Source: NVTR01 sp965237505
GTDB taxonomy: Bacteria > Pseudomonadota > Alphaproteobacteria > Rhodobacterales > Rhodobacteraceae
Direction: 5' to 3'
Assembly: GCA_965237505.1 (NCBI GenBank)
Contig: CBDEFR010000009.1
Coordinates: 434,001-498,000 of the forward strand
Length of the DNA: 64,000 nucleotides
Of this stretch, positions 45,716 through 53,812 are shown one piece after another (within the stretch, counting starts at the first letter, position 1; each line of letters starts with the position of its first letter). The translations under genes and the position numbers were made by a program. Below the pieces are notes generated by a model. It worked only from the letters and a program-made list of their open reading frames with translations, was not told where the DNA came from and did not search any database.

Positions 45716-47288
45716 TTGGGGATGTTGGTTGTGGAGACGATTGCAAAGATCAGGCGCGCGCATTTCATTCAGGGGAAGTCGATCAAGCAAATATGCCGGG
45801 AGCTTCGGGTTTCACGGAACACAGTGCGCAAGGTGATACGTTCTGGTGCGACGGAGTTCAGCTATGACCGTTCCACCCAGCCGCGTCCGAAGATCGATCC
45901 CTGGCGTTCTCAATTGGATGATATGCTGGCCGACAATACTCGGCATCCTAGGCGCGAACGCCTGACGCTTGTCCGGGTATATGAAGAACTGCGCAACCAA
46001 GGATACGACGGCAGCTATGATGCGGTACGGCGCTATGCGGCCAGTTGGTCGAAGGCGACGCGGGCCGCATCCGCTGATGCTTATGTTCCGCTGAGCTTTG
46101 ATCCCGGTGAGGCGTATCAGTTCGACTGGAGCCAGGAAGTTGTCCTGATTGATGGCGCGACCACGACCGTCAAGGTGGCGCATGTTCGCCTCTGCCACAG
46201 CCGGATGCCGTTTGTTCGCGCTTATCCCCGCGAGACGCAAGAGATGGTGTTTGACGCACATGATAAAGCGTTCGCCTTTTTCGGCGGGGCCTGTGCGCGG
46301 GATTTACGATAACATGAAGACGGCGGTGGACGCGATTCTTGTTGGCAAGGAGCGGGCCTACAATCGCCGGTTCCAACAGATGTGCGGACACTATCTGGTC
46401 GATCCTGTCGCTTGTACGCCTGCTTCGGGTTGGGAGAAGGGTCAGGTTGAGAACCAGGTCGGCGTGCTCCGGCGAAGGTTCTTTGTGCCGCGACCAAAGT
46501 TTAAATCCTACGCTGAGTTGAACGCCTGGCTGGAGGATCGTTGCCTGGCATATGGCCGGGCCAACACGCATCCGGACATGCGCGACAAAACAATCTGGGA
46601 AGTGTTCGAAAAAGAGCGCGCGAGCCTTGTGCCCTATGTTGGCCCGTTTGATGGGTTCCATGCTGTTCCGGCCGCTGTCTCCAAAACCTGCCTGATCCGC
46701 TTCGACAACAACCGCTACCCGGTCGATGCCCGCGCGGTTGGCCGACCGATGGATATTCGGGCCTACGCTGACCGGCTGGAATGCTGGCAGGAGGGCCGCA
46801 TTGTTGGCAGCCATACGCGCGCCTTCGGACGCGGCAAAACCATCTATGATCCCCTGCATTATTTACCCGTTCTTGCGCGCAAGCCGGGCGCTTTGCGCAA
46901 TGGCGCGCCGTTCAGGGAATGGGATTTGCCTGCGGCAATCCGACGGGTCCAGCGCAAGCTGGAACGCCAACCCGGCGGTGATCGCCAGATGGTGGATATC
47001 TTAGGTGCCATCCTGACCGATGGTCTGGAGGCCGTCGAAGCCGCCTGTTCTGAGGTACTGTCGCACAATGTTCATTCCGCAGGAGTTGTCCTGAACATTC
47101 TGGCTCGGCACCGGGAACCGCCGCCGCCCCTGACAATCACAACCCCGGATGCGCTGCGGCTGAACTGCGAGCCTGGCGCCGATTGCGACCGATATGACAG
47201 CTTGAGGAGAAAAACAGATGGAACGCTCAGACCTGCTCGACGCGATGGGAAAGCTGAAGCTCTACGGAATGAAGGCTTCCTACGATGA
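45716..47288 (+). pseudogene. istA: IS21 transposase IstA, frameshifted
   Basis: The first frame covers the helix-turn-helix (GKSIKQICRELRVSRNTVRK) and the start of the integrase core (LSFDPGEAYQFDWSQEVVLI). Near 46295, in TGTGCGCGGG, the frame shifts by one base; the rest follows as GIYDNMKTAVDAILVGKERA, ASGWEKGQVENQVGVLRRRF and the C-terminal beta domain. Together they equal a complete IstA of about 520 residues. IstA cuts and joins the IS ends. The second frame runs 71 bp into istB. Confidence 0.85.
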
Positions 47289-47946
47289 GATCATAACGAC
47301 AGCCGTCAAGCGCCGGCATGACCCGCAACAGATCATTGGGGATCTGCTGAATGCCGAGATCAGCGAGAAGCAGGCGCGCTCCATCAAATATCAGATGACA
47401 ATTGCCAAACTGCCGCTGGCCAAGGAACTGGAAGAGTTCGACTTCGAGGCGACCGAGATCAACGAGACTCTGATCCGTGATCTGGCTGCGGGAGACTTCC
47501 TGGATCACCAGCGCAACCTCGTGCTGATCGGCGGAACCGGAACCGGCAAAACCCACCTCGCCGTCAGTATTGCCCGCGCCTGCATCCGAAACGGCCGTCG
47601 CGGGCGGTTCTTCAATGGCGTCGATCTGGTGAACAAACTGGATACCGAAGCCCGTGCAGAACGGCAGGGACGAACGGCAGATCTGATCTCTCGCCTCGAC
47701 TTCCTGATCCTGGACGAGTTGGGCTATCTGCCCTTCGCCCAGACCGGCGGCCAGCTCCTATTCCATCTGATCAGCAAACTCTATGAGCGCACCTCAATCA
47801 TCGTCACAACCAACCTCGCCTTTGGTGAGTGGCCGAGCGTCTTCGGCGATGCGAAAATGACCACCGCACTGCTCGACCGGCTCACGCATCACTGTGACAT
47901 CGTTGAAACTGGAAACGAAAGCTGGCGTTTCAAAAACCGAGCCTGA
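47218..47946 (+). CDS. istB: IS21 helper ATPase IstB
   Basis: The 242-residue AAA+ protein has Walker A (LIGGTGTGKTHLAVSIARAC), Walker B (DFLILDELGYLPF), sensor region VTTNLAFGEWPSVFGDAKMT and LDRLTHHCDIVETGNESWRF. IstB regulates target choice and assembly for IstA. It is intact and overlaps the istA end. With istA broken the element needs another IS21 to move. Confidence 0.93.
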   Translation: MERSDLLDAMGKLKLYGMKASYDEIITTAVKRRHDPQQIIGDLLNAEISEKQARSIKYQMTIAKLPLAKELEEFDFEATEINETLIRDLAAGDFLDHQRNLVLIGGTGTGKTHLAVSIARACIRNGRRGRFFNGVDLVNKLDTEARAERQGRTADLISRLDFLILDELGYLPFAQTGGQLLFHLISKLYERTSIIVTTNLAFGEWPSVFGDAKMTTALLDRLTHHCDIVETGNESWRFKNRA

Positions 47947-48061
47947 TCCTTAACCGAAACCACGCTGGCCCGCCGCCGCTGCGTTATATGGAGACTACGC
48001 AGCGGCGGGCCAGCTCAGCACAAAAGGGGGGTCATTTTTGGGCGCCGATAGGGGGTCAACA

Positions 48062-48666
48062 TTCAATGCCGATTGACAGAGATTGTCCATGTGAGCGGTC
48101 AAAAGCAATTGACTGGCAACCTGCGTTGGCGTGGCATTCGGATATTTGCTCGACAGCACGGCGGCGTAGCCACTGATGATCGGCGCGGCGAAAGACGTGC
48201 CGTACAGTCCGGTTAAATCCCCGTCGACGCCGACTACCAGAAACTGGCTCTGAACTGTCGTATCTGAGCCGGCATAGTTTGAATACCAGGCAAGTGATCC
48301 GCCATTGCCATCCAAGGCGTCAACAAATATTGCCGATTGTGCGCCGATCAGTGCGGTGGCCAAATAATCCTCCAACCCATCAGAATTCCCGGTGCCAATT
48401 GCGACGGCATCGTTGCCCGCGGCCTTCGAAAAAACCGCCTGACCATTCTCGGCGTATGAGATAATTGACGCCTCTTGCTGGCCCCAGAGAAGCTGGTCGA
48501 CGTTGTAACCCGTTGTGGCATACATGCCGTAGCTCAGGTTCAGCACGTTGAAGCCATTCGCAAGTTTGACTTTTCCACCTCTCGAAAAATCATCCTCGAC
48601 CATCGTCGCTGAAGGCGCGATCAGGCTCGCTTGCAATAGCGTCCATTCACCGTGACGAAGAAGTTC
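48062..48666 (-). pseudogene. Subtilase (S8 peptidase) middle fragment with catalytic Ser
   Basis: The minus-strand frame reads ELLRHGEWTLLQASLIAPSA, LNVLNLSYGMY-type sequence, AAGNDAVAIGTGNSDGLEDY, and GLYGTSFAAPIISGYAAVLS, the last holding the S8 serine in GTSFAAP. Downstream it enters the IS21 end after AHMDNLCQSAL. Upstream it begins at the ISNCY copy 2 target duplication, which encodes ELLRHG. The N-terminal piece is at 50052-50323 and the C-terminal one at 45514-45624. It was an exported serine protease or surface protein. Confidence 0.8.
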
Positions 48667-50051
48667 TGTCGAGAACATTTCGATTTGTCCGGTTTATGTA
48701 CCATGGCAATTGTCCGCTTCTGTCTTCCTTACTCTGTGGCTGTGCGAGCCGAAGGCGAGCGCTGCCACAGAGTAAGGTTAGGCTGGTCAAAGCGGTTCAC
48801 GCAGCCTGTTTTTCTTCTGAACTGATTTCTCGGCCTTCGCCGTCGTAGAGCGCCAGTTTGCGGGGGCCGTGAAACAGGGCAATCCGGCCGTCTGGATATT
48901 CATGCACCCATACGCGCGACTTGACGTAGTGATGGCGATGCCTGTCATCGGGGATTTGCAGGCAACGGTTTTTATAACGAACCGTATTATCCCTGCCCAC
49001 GACACGCTCTTCATGCACACACAAAATGTCGTGCAGTTCCCCTGCGAATGGAACAAAGGCTTCCCCGTGTGCAGAGGGGGTCACTGCAAAGCGCCTGTTG
49101 TGGGCGGGCAAGAAGACATCCCGCAGGAAGCGATTGGCTTCCTGCATCGTTGTGATCCCGTTCAATCTCAGTTCCTGCGGCAACCGGTTCTGCAGTGTTC
49201 CGAACATGCGTTCAGACCGTCCGCGCGCTTCGGGGGAATAGGCTGGGATCAACTCTATGCCCAGGTGGGCCAATGCGCGGCCCACCTGGGTCGGGTTTGA
49301 CTTGTCGACCTTGCCGCCAGCCTCGGGCGTATGCCAGTAGTGACTACCCCTGTCGGCATAAAGCGAGCAGAAAAGCCCTTTGGATCCAATCACGTCCCCT
49401 ATGCCGGTGAAGCTGCTCATTGTCCCTTCCTCATCCACGAAGAACGCGGAGTAGACCTCACTGCTCGCATCATCCATGGTCACGATCAGGTCCCACCACC
49501 GGCCCGCAACCCAGTCGTGGCTTGACCCATCCTGATGCAACATCATCCCGGGAAGAGCGCGACGCTCACGCTTGCGGCGGTGTTTGCCCCGGTTTGCAGC
49601 TTTGGTTATTCGTCCCCGCGCCTGGAGTGTCAGGCGGACCCAGTTATAGCTGTGTTTGAAATCATGGGCCTCAACCAGCTTCTCGTGGAAATGCCTGGGC
49701 GTGAAATCCCAGTATCGGGTGTCAAAAAGACTCAGAACATCTTTTATCGTGTCCACTGGCACACGGTTATGCGCCGCTTTGGAAAGGCGGCGATCAAAGA
49801 GCCCGTCCGCCCCATCAGCTTCATAACGCGTACTGTAGCGTCGAAAGCTGCGCTCCGACATGCCAAGAAGACCCGCCGCGTCAGCCTGTGTCAGCTGCCG
49901 CGATTTCGTTCGCTCATAAAAATCTGAAAACTTCATTCGTCGTAGGTCCTGTAAAATGCCTGTCCTAGTCATAAAGCGCTCCCTTTCGGAGCACCCTAAA
50001 ACCGGACAGATCGCATGGTACATAAACCGGACATATGCCTTGTTAGCGACA
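48667..50051 (-). mobile_element. ISNCY-like insertion sequence, copy 2 (1385 bp)
   Basis: The element runs from TGTCGAGAACATTTCG to GCCTTGTTAGCGACA. The 17-bp target CCGTGACGAAGAAGTTC is exact on both sides (48650-48666 and 50052-50068). It lies in the subtilase gene in the same orientation as that gene. Length and content equal copy 1. Confidence 0.93.
48797..49972 (-). CDS. ISNCY-like DDE transposase, copy 2
   Basis: This 391-residue transposase is intact and differs from copy 1 by single residues visible near the start (KFSDFYERTKSR against KFSDYYERTKSR) and at VLSLFDTRY against VLSIFDTRY. The start is placed as in copy 1. A longer in-frame reading joins it to the subtilase N-terminus through the inverted repeat; that fused frame is a by-product of the insertion. 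Confidence 0.88.
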   Translation of the reverse strand: MTRTGILQDLRRMKFSDFYERTKSRQLTQADAAGLLGMSERSFRRYSTRYEADGADGLFDRRLSKAAHNRVPVDTIKDVLSLFDTRYWDFTPRHFHEKLVEAHDFKHSYNWVRLTLQARGRITKAANRGKHRRKRERRALPGMMLHQDGSSHDWVAGRWWDLIVTMDDASSEVYSAFFVDEEGTMSSFTGIGDVIGSKGLFCSLYADRGSHYWHTPEAGGKVDKSNPTQVGRALAHLGIELIPAYSPEARGRSERMFGTLQNRLPQELRLNGITTMQEANRFLRDVFLPAHNRRFAVTPSAHGEAFVPFAGELHDILCVHEERVVGRDNTVRYKNRCLQIPDDRHRHHYVKSRVWVHEYPDGRIALFHGPRKLALYDGEGREISSEEKQAA

Positions 50052-50323
50052 CCGTGACGAAGAAGTTCTTGACTATTTTCCAAGTTGCCCCAGTAACCGT
50101 AACGGCTGTTGAAATCGTCAACCACCTCGGCATGCATCCAATTGTAATAGATCGGGGTTCTAGCCGATCCGCCGCCGCCGCCACCGCCGGGTTTGCCCGG
50201 AACCCCGCTTGGTGCCTGAACGACCAGATCAAGATCATGCGCCAGAACCGGCTGAACCAACGCCGTCGGCGCCAAAATTGCAGCTACAATCCCGAGTGAC
50301 AGTTTCGTAAAATACGCGTGGTC
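50052..50323 (-). pseudogene. Subtilase N-terminal fragment with damaged start
   Basis: The frame encodes a signal peptide (KLSLGIVAAILAPTALVQPV then LAHDLDLVVQAPSG), a Gly-rich stretch, then YYNWMHAEVVDDFNSRYGYW up to SQELLRHG at the ISNCY junction. No ATG lies in frame: an ATG at about 50327 is one base out of register, and the frame is closed by TGA at 50324-50326. The start is therefore frameshifted as well as the gene being interrupted twice. Confidence 0.65.
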
Positions 50324-50538
50324 TCATCTCCAATTTGTGCTCGTCAAAACAAGCTGCGGTTTGTGGTCGTTCAACGCCCCAGTAGGTGTAGCGCTTTGTG
50401 GACTTCAGATCTTCTTTCGAAAGATAATCGCAAACCCCCGAAAAATTTAAAGAATACGTCCAGAGTTGGGCGATTAATCGGAGAATCTGTCAAATATGTG
50501 CCCATGCGGGACCTTATTTATGGGCTTATAACTATCTC

Positions 50539-50567
50539 TTGACAATCTGGCAGTGAACCCCTATATT
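50539..50567 (+). promoter_or_regulatory. Sigma70-type promoter of the third IS1595 transposase
   Basis: TTGACA (50539-50544) and TATATT (50562-50567) separated by exactly 17 bp, 25 bp before the start codon at 50592 with AAGGAGA between. This is a near-consensus promoter. The 200 bp before it, back to the subtilase start, show no gene. Confidence 0.75.
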
Positions 50568-50591
50568 AGCGGGGTAGCAAGGAGATAGCTT

Positions 50592-51524
50592 ATGGCACAC
50601 AAATCACCCGGAAAATCAGACCGCGAAGGCATTAGCCTCATGGCCCTTGCCGACATGTTCCCGACCGAGGAAAGCGCACGGGAATGGTTCGAGGCGCGCG
50701 TTTGGCCCGATGGTCGCTATTGCCCTAAGTGCGGGAGCGTCCGCACTCACGATGCAGGCCATAACGACATGCCTTATCGCTGCTCCGATTGCCGCGCCTA
50801 CTTCTCGGTCAAGACCGGAACTGTCATGGGCGGTTCGCATCTCCCCCTGCGCAAGTGGGTATTCGCGATCTACCTGCACCTGACAAGCCTCAAGGGCGTA
50901 TCGAGCATGAAGTTGCACCGCGACATAGGCGTCCCGCAGAAAACCGCATGGTTCATGCTCCAGCGCATACGTAAGGCGTGGGAAAGCGATGATTCGCCGT
51001 TTGCTGGTCCTGTCGAGATTGACGAAACCTATATGGGCGGCAGAGAGCGCAACAAGCACTCCAAGAAGAAACTCCGGGCTGGCAGGGGCGGAATCGGCAA
51101 AGCCGCTGTCGTGGGCGCGAAGGATCGGGTGACCAACAAGGTCAAGGCCAAGGTGGTCAAGAATACCGACGCCAAGACACTACAGGGCTTTGTTGTCGCC
51201 ACCGCGCTCGCTGGCGCGACCGTCTACACTGACGATGCGGCGGCCTACAAGGGCATGACCTTCGAGCACAAGAGCGTGCGTCATAGCGTTGGCGAGTACG
51301 TTGACGGGATGGCCCACACCAACGGGATTGAGAGCTTTTGGGCGATGCTGAAACGCGCCCACAAAGGCGTCTACCACAAGATGAGTGCCAAGCATTTGCA
51401 GCGGTATGTGAACGAATTTGCCGGTCGCCATGGCATCCGTGAGCGCGACACGCTGGACCAGATGCAAACGGTTGTTGCCGGGATGGTAGGGAAGCGGTTG
51501 ATCTACAGGGATTTGATCGCCTAA
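50592..51524 (+). CDS. IS1595-family transposase, third and intact element
   Basis: The 310-residue protein is related to the other two IS1595 transposases but clearly a different element. It has a zinc ribbon (CPKCGSVRTHDAG, then YRCSDCRAYFSVKTGTVMGG) and catalytic blocks VEIDETYMGGRERN, GATVYTDDAAAYKGMTFEHK, HTNGIESFWAMLKRAHKGVY. There is no passenger gene. The element ends could not be fixed; ISNCY copy 3 lies 33 bp past the stop and may sit in its right end. It could supply transposase to the frameshifted copies if end recognition is shared, but ends differ, so this is unlikely. Confidence 0.92.
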   Translation: MAHKSPGKSDREGISLMALADMFPTEESAREWFEARVWPDGRYCPKCGSVRTHDAGHNDMPYRCSDCRAYFSVKTGTVMGGSHLPLRKWVFAIYLHLTSLKGVSSMKLHRDIGVPQKTAWFMLQRIRKAWESDDSPFAGPVEIDETYMGGRERNKHSKKKLRAGRGGIGKAAVVGAKDRVTNKVKAKVVKNTDAKTLQGFVVATALAGATVYTDDAAAYKGMTFEHKSVRHSVGEYVDGMAHTNGIESFWAMLKRAHKGVYHKMSAKHLQRYVNEFAGRHGIRERDTLDQMQTVVAGMVGKRLIYRDLIA

Positions 51525-51557
51525 GACTGCATATCGGAATTCAGGCAAAAATATGAG

Positions 51558-52942
51558 TGTCGAGAACATTTCGATTTGTCCGGTTTATGTACCATGGCAA
51601 TTGTCCGCTTCTGTCTTCCTTACTCTGTGGCTGTGCGAGCCGAAGGCGAGCGCTGCCACAGAGTAAGGTTAGGCTGGTCAAAGCGGTTCACGCAGCCTGT
51701 TTTTCTTCTGAACTGATTTCTCGGCCTTCGCCGTCGTAGAGCGCCAGTTTGCGGGGGCCGTGAAACAGGGCAATCCGGCCGTCTGGATATTCATGCACCC
51801 ATACGCGCGACTTGACGTAGTGATGGCGATGCCTGTCATCGGGGATTTGCAGGCAACGGTTTTTATAACGAACCGTATTATCCCTGCCCACGACACGCTC
51901 TTCATGCACACACAAAATGTCGTGCAGTTCCCCTGCGAATGGAACAAAGGCTTCCCCGTGTGCAGAGGGGGTCACTGCAAAGCGCCTGTTGTGGGCGGGC
52001 AAGAAGACATCCCGCAGGAAGCGATTGGCTTCCTGCATCGTTGTGATCCCGTTCAATCTCAGTTCCTGCGGCAACCGGTTCTGCAGTGTTCCGAACATGC
52101 GTTCAGACCGTCCGCGCGCTTCGGGGGAATAGGCTGGGATCAACTCTATGCCCAGGTGGGCCAATGCGCGGCCCACCTGGGTCGGGTTTGACTTGTCGAC
52201 CTTGCCGCCAGCCTCGGGCGTATGCCAGTAGTGACTACCCCTGTCGGCATAAAGCGAGCAGAAAAGCCCTTTGGATCCAATCACGTCCCCTATGCCGGTG
52301 AAGCTGCTCATTGTCCCTTCCTCATCCACGAAGAACGCGGAGTAGACCTCACTGCTCGCATCATCCATGGTCACGATCAGGTCCCACCACCGGCCCGCAA
52401 CCCAGTCGTGGCTTGACCCATCCTGATGCAACATCATCCCGGGAAGAGCGCGACGCTCACGCTTGCGGCGGTGTTTGCCCCGGTTTGCAGCTTTGGTTAT
52501 TCGTCCCCGCGCCTGGAGTGTCAGGCGGACCCAGTTATAGCTGTGTTTGAAATCATGGGCCTCAACCAGCTTCTCGTGGAAATGCCTGGGCGTGAAATCC
52601 CAGTATCGGGTGTCAAAAAGACTCAGAACATCTTTTATCGTGTCCACTGGCACACGGTTATGCGCCGCTTTGGAAAGGCGGCGATCAAAGAGCCCGTCCG
52701 CCCCATCAGCTTCATAACGCGTACTGTAGCGTCGAAAGCTGCGCTCCGACATGCCAAGAAGACCCGCCGCGTCAGCCTGTGTCAGCTGCCGCGATTTCGT
52801 TCGCTCATAATAATCTGAAAACTTCATTCGTCGTAGGTCCTGTAAAATGCCTGTCCTAGTCATAAAGCGCTCCCTTTCGGAGCACCCTAAAACCGGACAG
52901 ATCGCATGGTACATAAACCGGACATATGCCTTGTTAGCGACA
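51558..52942 (-). mobile_element. ISNCY-like insertion sequence, copy 3 (1385 bp)
   Basis: Bounded by TGTCGAGAACATTTCG and GTTAGCGACA, with the exact 17-bp target TCAGGCAAAAATATGAG at 51541-51557 and 52943-52959. It is inserted just downstream of the third IS1595 transposase, in the same orientation as copy 2 and only 1.5 kb from it. Copies 2 and 3 could form a composite unit carrying the IS1595 gene. Confidence 0.93.
51688..52863 (-). CDS. ISNCY-like DDE transposase, copy 3
   Basis: The 391-residue transposase is intact, with the same helix-turn-helix and catalytic blocks as copy 1. It carries KFSDYYERTKSR as in copy 1 and VLSLFDTRY as in copy 2, so the three copies are very recent relatives. 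Confidence 0.88.
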   Translation of the reverse strand: MTRTGILQDLRRMKFSDYYERTKSRQLTQADAAGLLGMSERSFRRYSTRYEADGADGLFDRRLSKAAHNRVPVDTIKDVLSLFDTRYWDFTPRHFHEKLVEAHDFKHSYNWVRLTLQARGRITKAANRGKHRRKRERRALPGMMLHQDGSSHDWVAGRWWDLIVTMDDASSEVYSAFFVDEEGTMSSFTGIGDVIGSKGLFCSLYADRGSHYWHTPEAGGKVDKSNPTQVGRALAHLGIELIPAYSPEARGRSERMFGTLQNRLPQELRLNGITTMQEANRFLRDVFLPAHNRRFAVTPSAHGEAFVPFAGELHDILCVHEERVVGRDNTVRYKNRCLQIPDDRHRHHYVKSRVWVHEYPDGRIALFHGPRKLALYDGEGREISSEEKQAA

Positions 52943-53039
52943 TCAGGCAAAAATATGAGTTGACTAAATTGCGAATAGAGAGTCCACTTTTGAGCAGCAG
53001 GATTGAGCCCGTCTGTAGTGGCGATAGTAAATTCTGCTT

Positions 53040-53063
53040 AGGGGCCAGCGCAAGCTGGCCCCT
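53040..53063 (-). terminator. Hairpin terminator downstream of the DUF3800-like fragment
   Basis: Perfect inverted repeat AGGGGCCAGC / GCTGGCCCCT around a 4-nt loop (GCAA on the plus strand). It lies directly after the TAG (53066-53068) of the minus-strand DUF3800-like frame, fitting as that gene's terminator. Confidence 0.6.
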
Positions 53064-53065
53064 CG

Positions 53066-53229
53066 CTATCTAATGACTCCCATTGGATCGTCTGGGTGCG
53101 CGGCTTTGACGACCACGTCGGTCAATTCATCGAATGCCTTGTGGATGCCGTACCTATTCTTCGACGCCAGATGTTTTTCGCGTCGGAGTAAGGCATACGC
53201 GCAGAAATCGGCCATCTGAATAAACTGAT
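53066..53229 (-). pseudogene. DUF3800-like C-terminal fragment A
   Basis: In one minus-strand frame the sequence reads YQFIQMADFCAYALLRREKH then SKNRYGIHKAFDELTDVVVK and AAHPDDPMGVIR with a stop. QxADFCAYAL and the final DPxGxIR resemble the end of DUF3800 proteins, often found with mobile DNA. Upstream the frame meets the ATTCCCCAAGTAGC motif of the IS1380 end and is lost. A second, differently damaged copy is at 53531-53690. Family assignment is from memory. Confidence 0.45.
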
Positions 53230-53348
53230 ATTCCCCAAGTAGCTTGGGCTTTGAGGTAATTTAGCCGCGTTTGGCTGGTTTTCGCAAGGTAAATGTCGCT
53301 GGTTGCCTTGCGGTGAGCAGTCGAGCGTGACTTTGATGTTTTGGTCTG
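53121..53348. repeat. Direct repeat, unit A (228 bp), of a degenerate duplication
   Basis: Unit A starts GTCAATTCATCGAATGCC and ends TTGATGTTTTGGTCTG; unit B at 53531-53812 has the same start and end but is 282 bp. They differ by blocks present only in B (for example about 50 bp after CGCGTCGGAG) and by several short gaps. Both contain DUF3800-like sequence joined to an IS1380-type terminal motif ATTCCCCAAGTAGC (53230-53243 in A, 53693-53706 in B). Confidence 0.7.
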
Positions 53349-53505
53349 AGCACTGGAGGCGGTTTTCAATCCCCCAATGGGAGCGTCTAATGACGGCCAT
53401 CTTTGTAGAGACGAGATGAAGTATCGGGTTTGTTGTGTTGCCCGTTGCTTTGATCGAGACAACGCGACCCTGGTCAGGCCCGTCGGATGGCGCTCTTGCA
53501 GCCAT
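53345..53505 (-). pseudogene. ISAs1-family transposase scrap
   Basis: Between the two repeat units, minus-strand frames give GRVVSIKATGNTT, then in another frame TRYFISSLQ, then RRSHWGIENRLQ. This order (VSIKATG...TRYxISSL...IRxHWGIENxLHW) is the C-terminal part of ISAs1 transposases. At least two frame changes and missing flanks show a remnant only. Confidence 0.55.
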
Positions 53506-53530
53506 TCATGGCTTTGACATCTGGGTGTAG

Positions 53531-53812
53531 GTCAATTCATCGAATGCCTTGTGGATGCCGTACCTATTCTTCGACGCCAGATGTTTTTCGCGTCGGAGCA
53601 ATGGAATGTCCTTGATCTCGTTCTTTTTGTGCGCACTTGCCCGCTGTAAGGCATACGCGCAGAAATCGGCCGATCTGCGCTCATAAACTGATATTCCCCA
53701 AGTAGCGCTGGGCTTTGAGGTAATTTAGCCGCGTTTGGCTGTTTTCGCAAGGTTGTCGCTGGTTGCCTTGGTCAGTCGATACGCGTGAGCGTGACTTTGA
53801 TGTTTTGGTCTG
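53531..53812. repeat. Direct repeat, unit B (282 bp), including DUF3800-like fragment B
   Basis: On the minus strand unit B reads ADFCAYALQRASAHKKNEIK, DIPLLRREKHLASKNRYGIH and KAFDEL before losing homology. It is the longer version of unit A. Its right half (53693-53812) lies inside the IS1380 boundaries as judged from the terminal motif. Confidence 0.65.

Larger units (their letters stand above)
45625..48061 (+). mobile_element. IS21-family insertion sequence (istA/istB)
   Basis: The right end, read inward, starts TGTTGACCCCCTATCGGCGC and the left AGTTGACACCATTATTGGGG; both then continue TCGGCG(T/C)CCAAAA(G/A)TGACCCCCC. The element is about 2.44 kb. It sits inside a subtilase gene. No target duplication is evident at the ends, so a few bases have probably been lost or changed at the left end. 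It contains a frameshifted istA and an intact istB. Confidence 0.85.

Noticed and set aside
48797..50275. A 492-residue protein fusing a Gly-rich exported N-terminus to a transposase
   Set aside because: The frame simply runs from the interrupted subtilase through the IS inverted repeat; the transposase has its own start and RBS.
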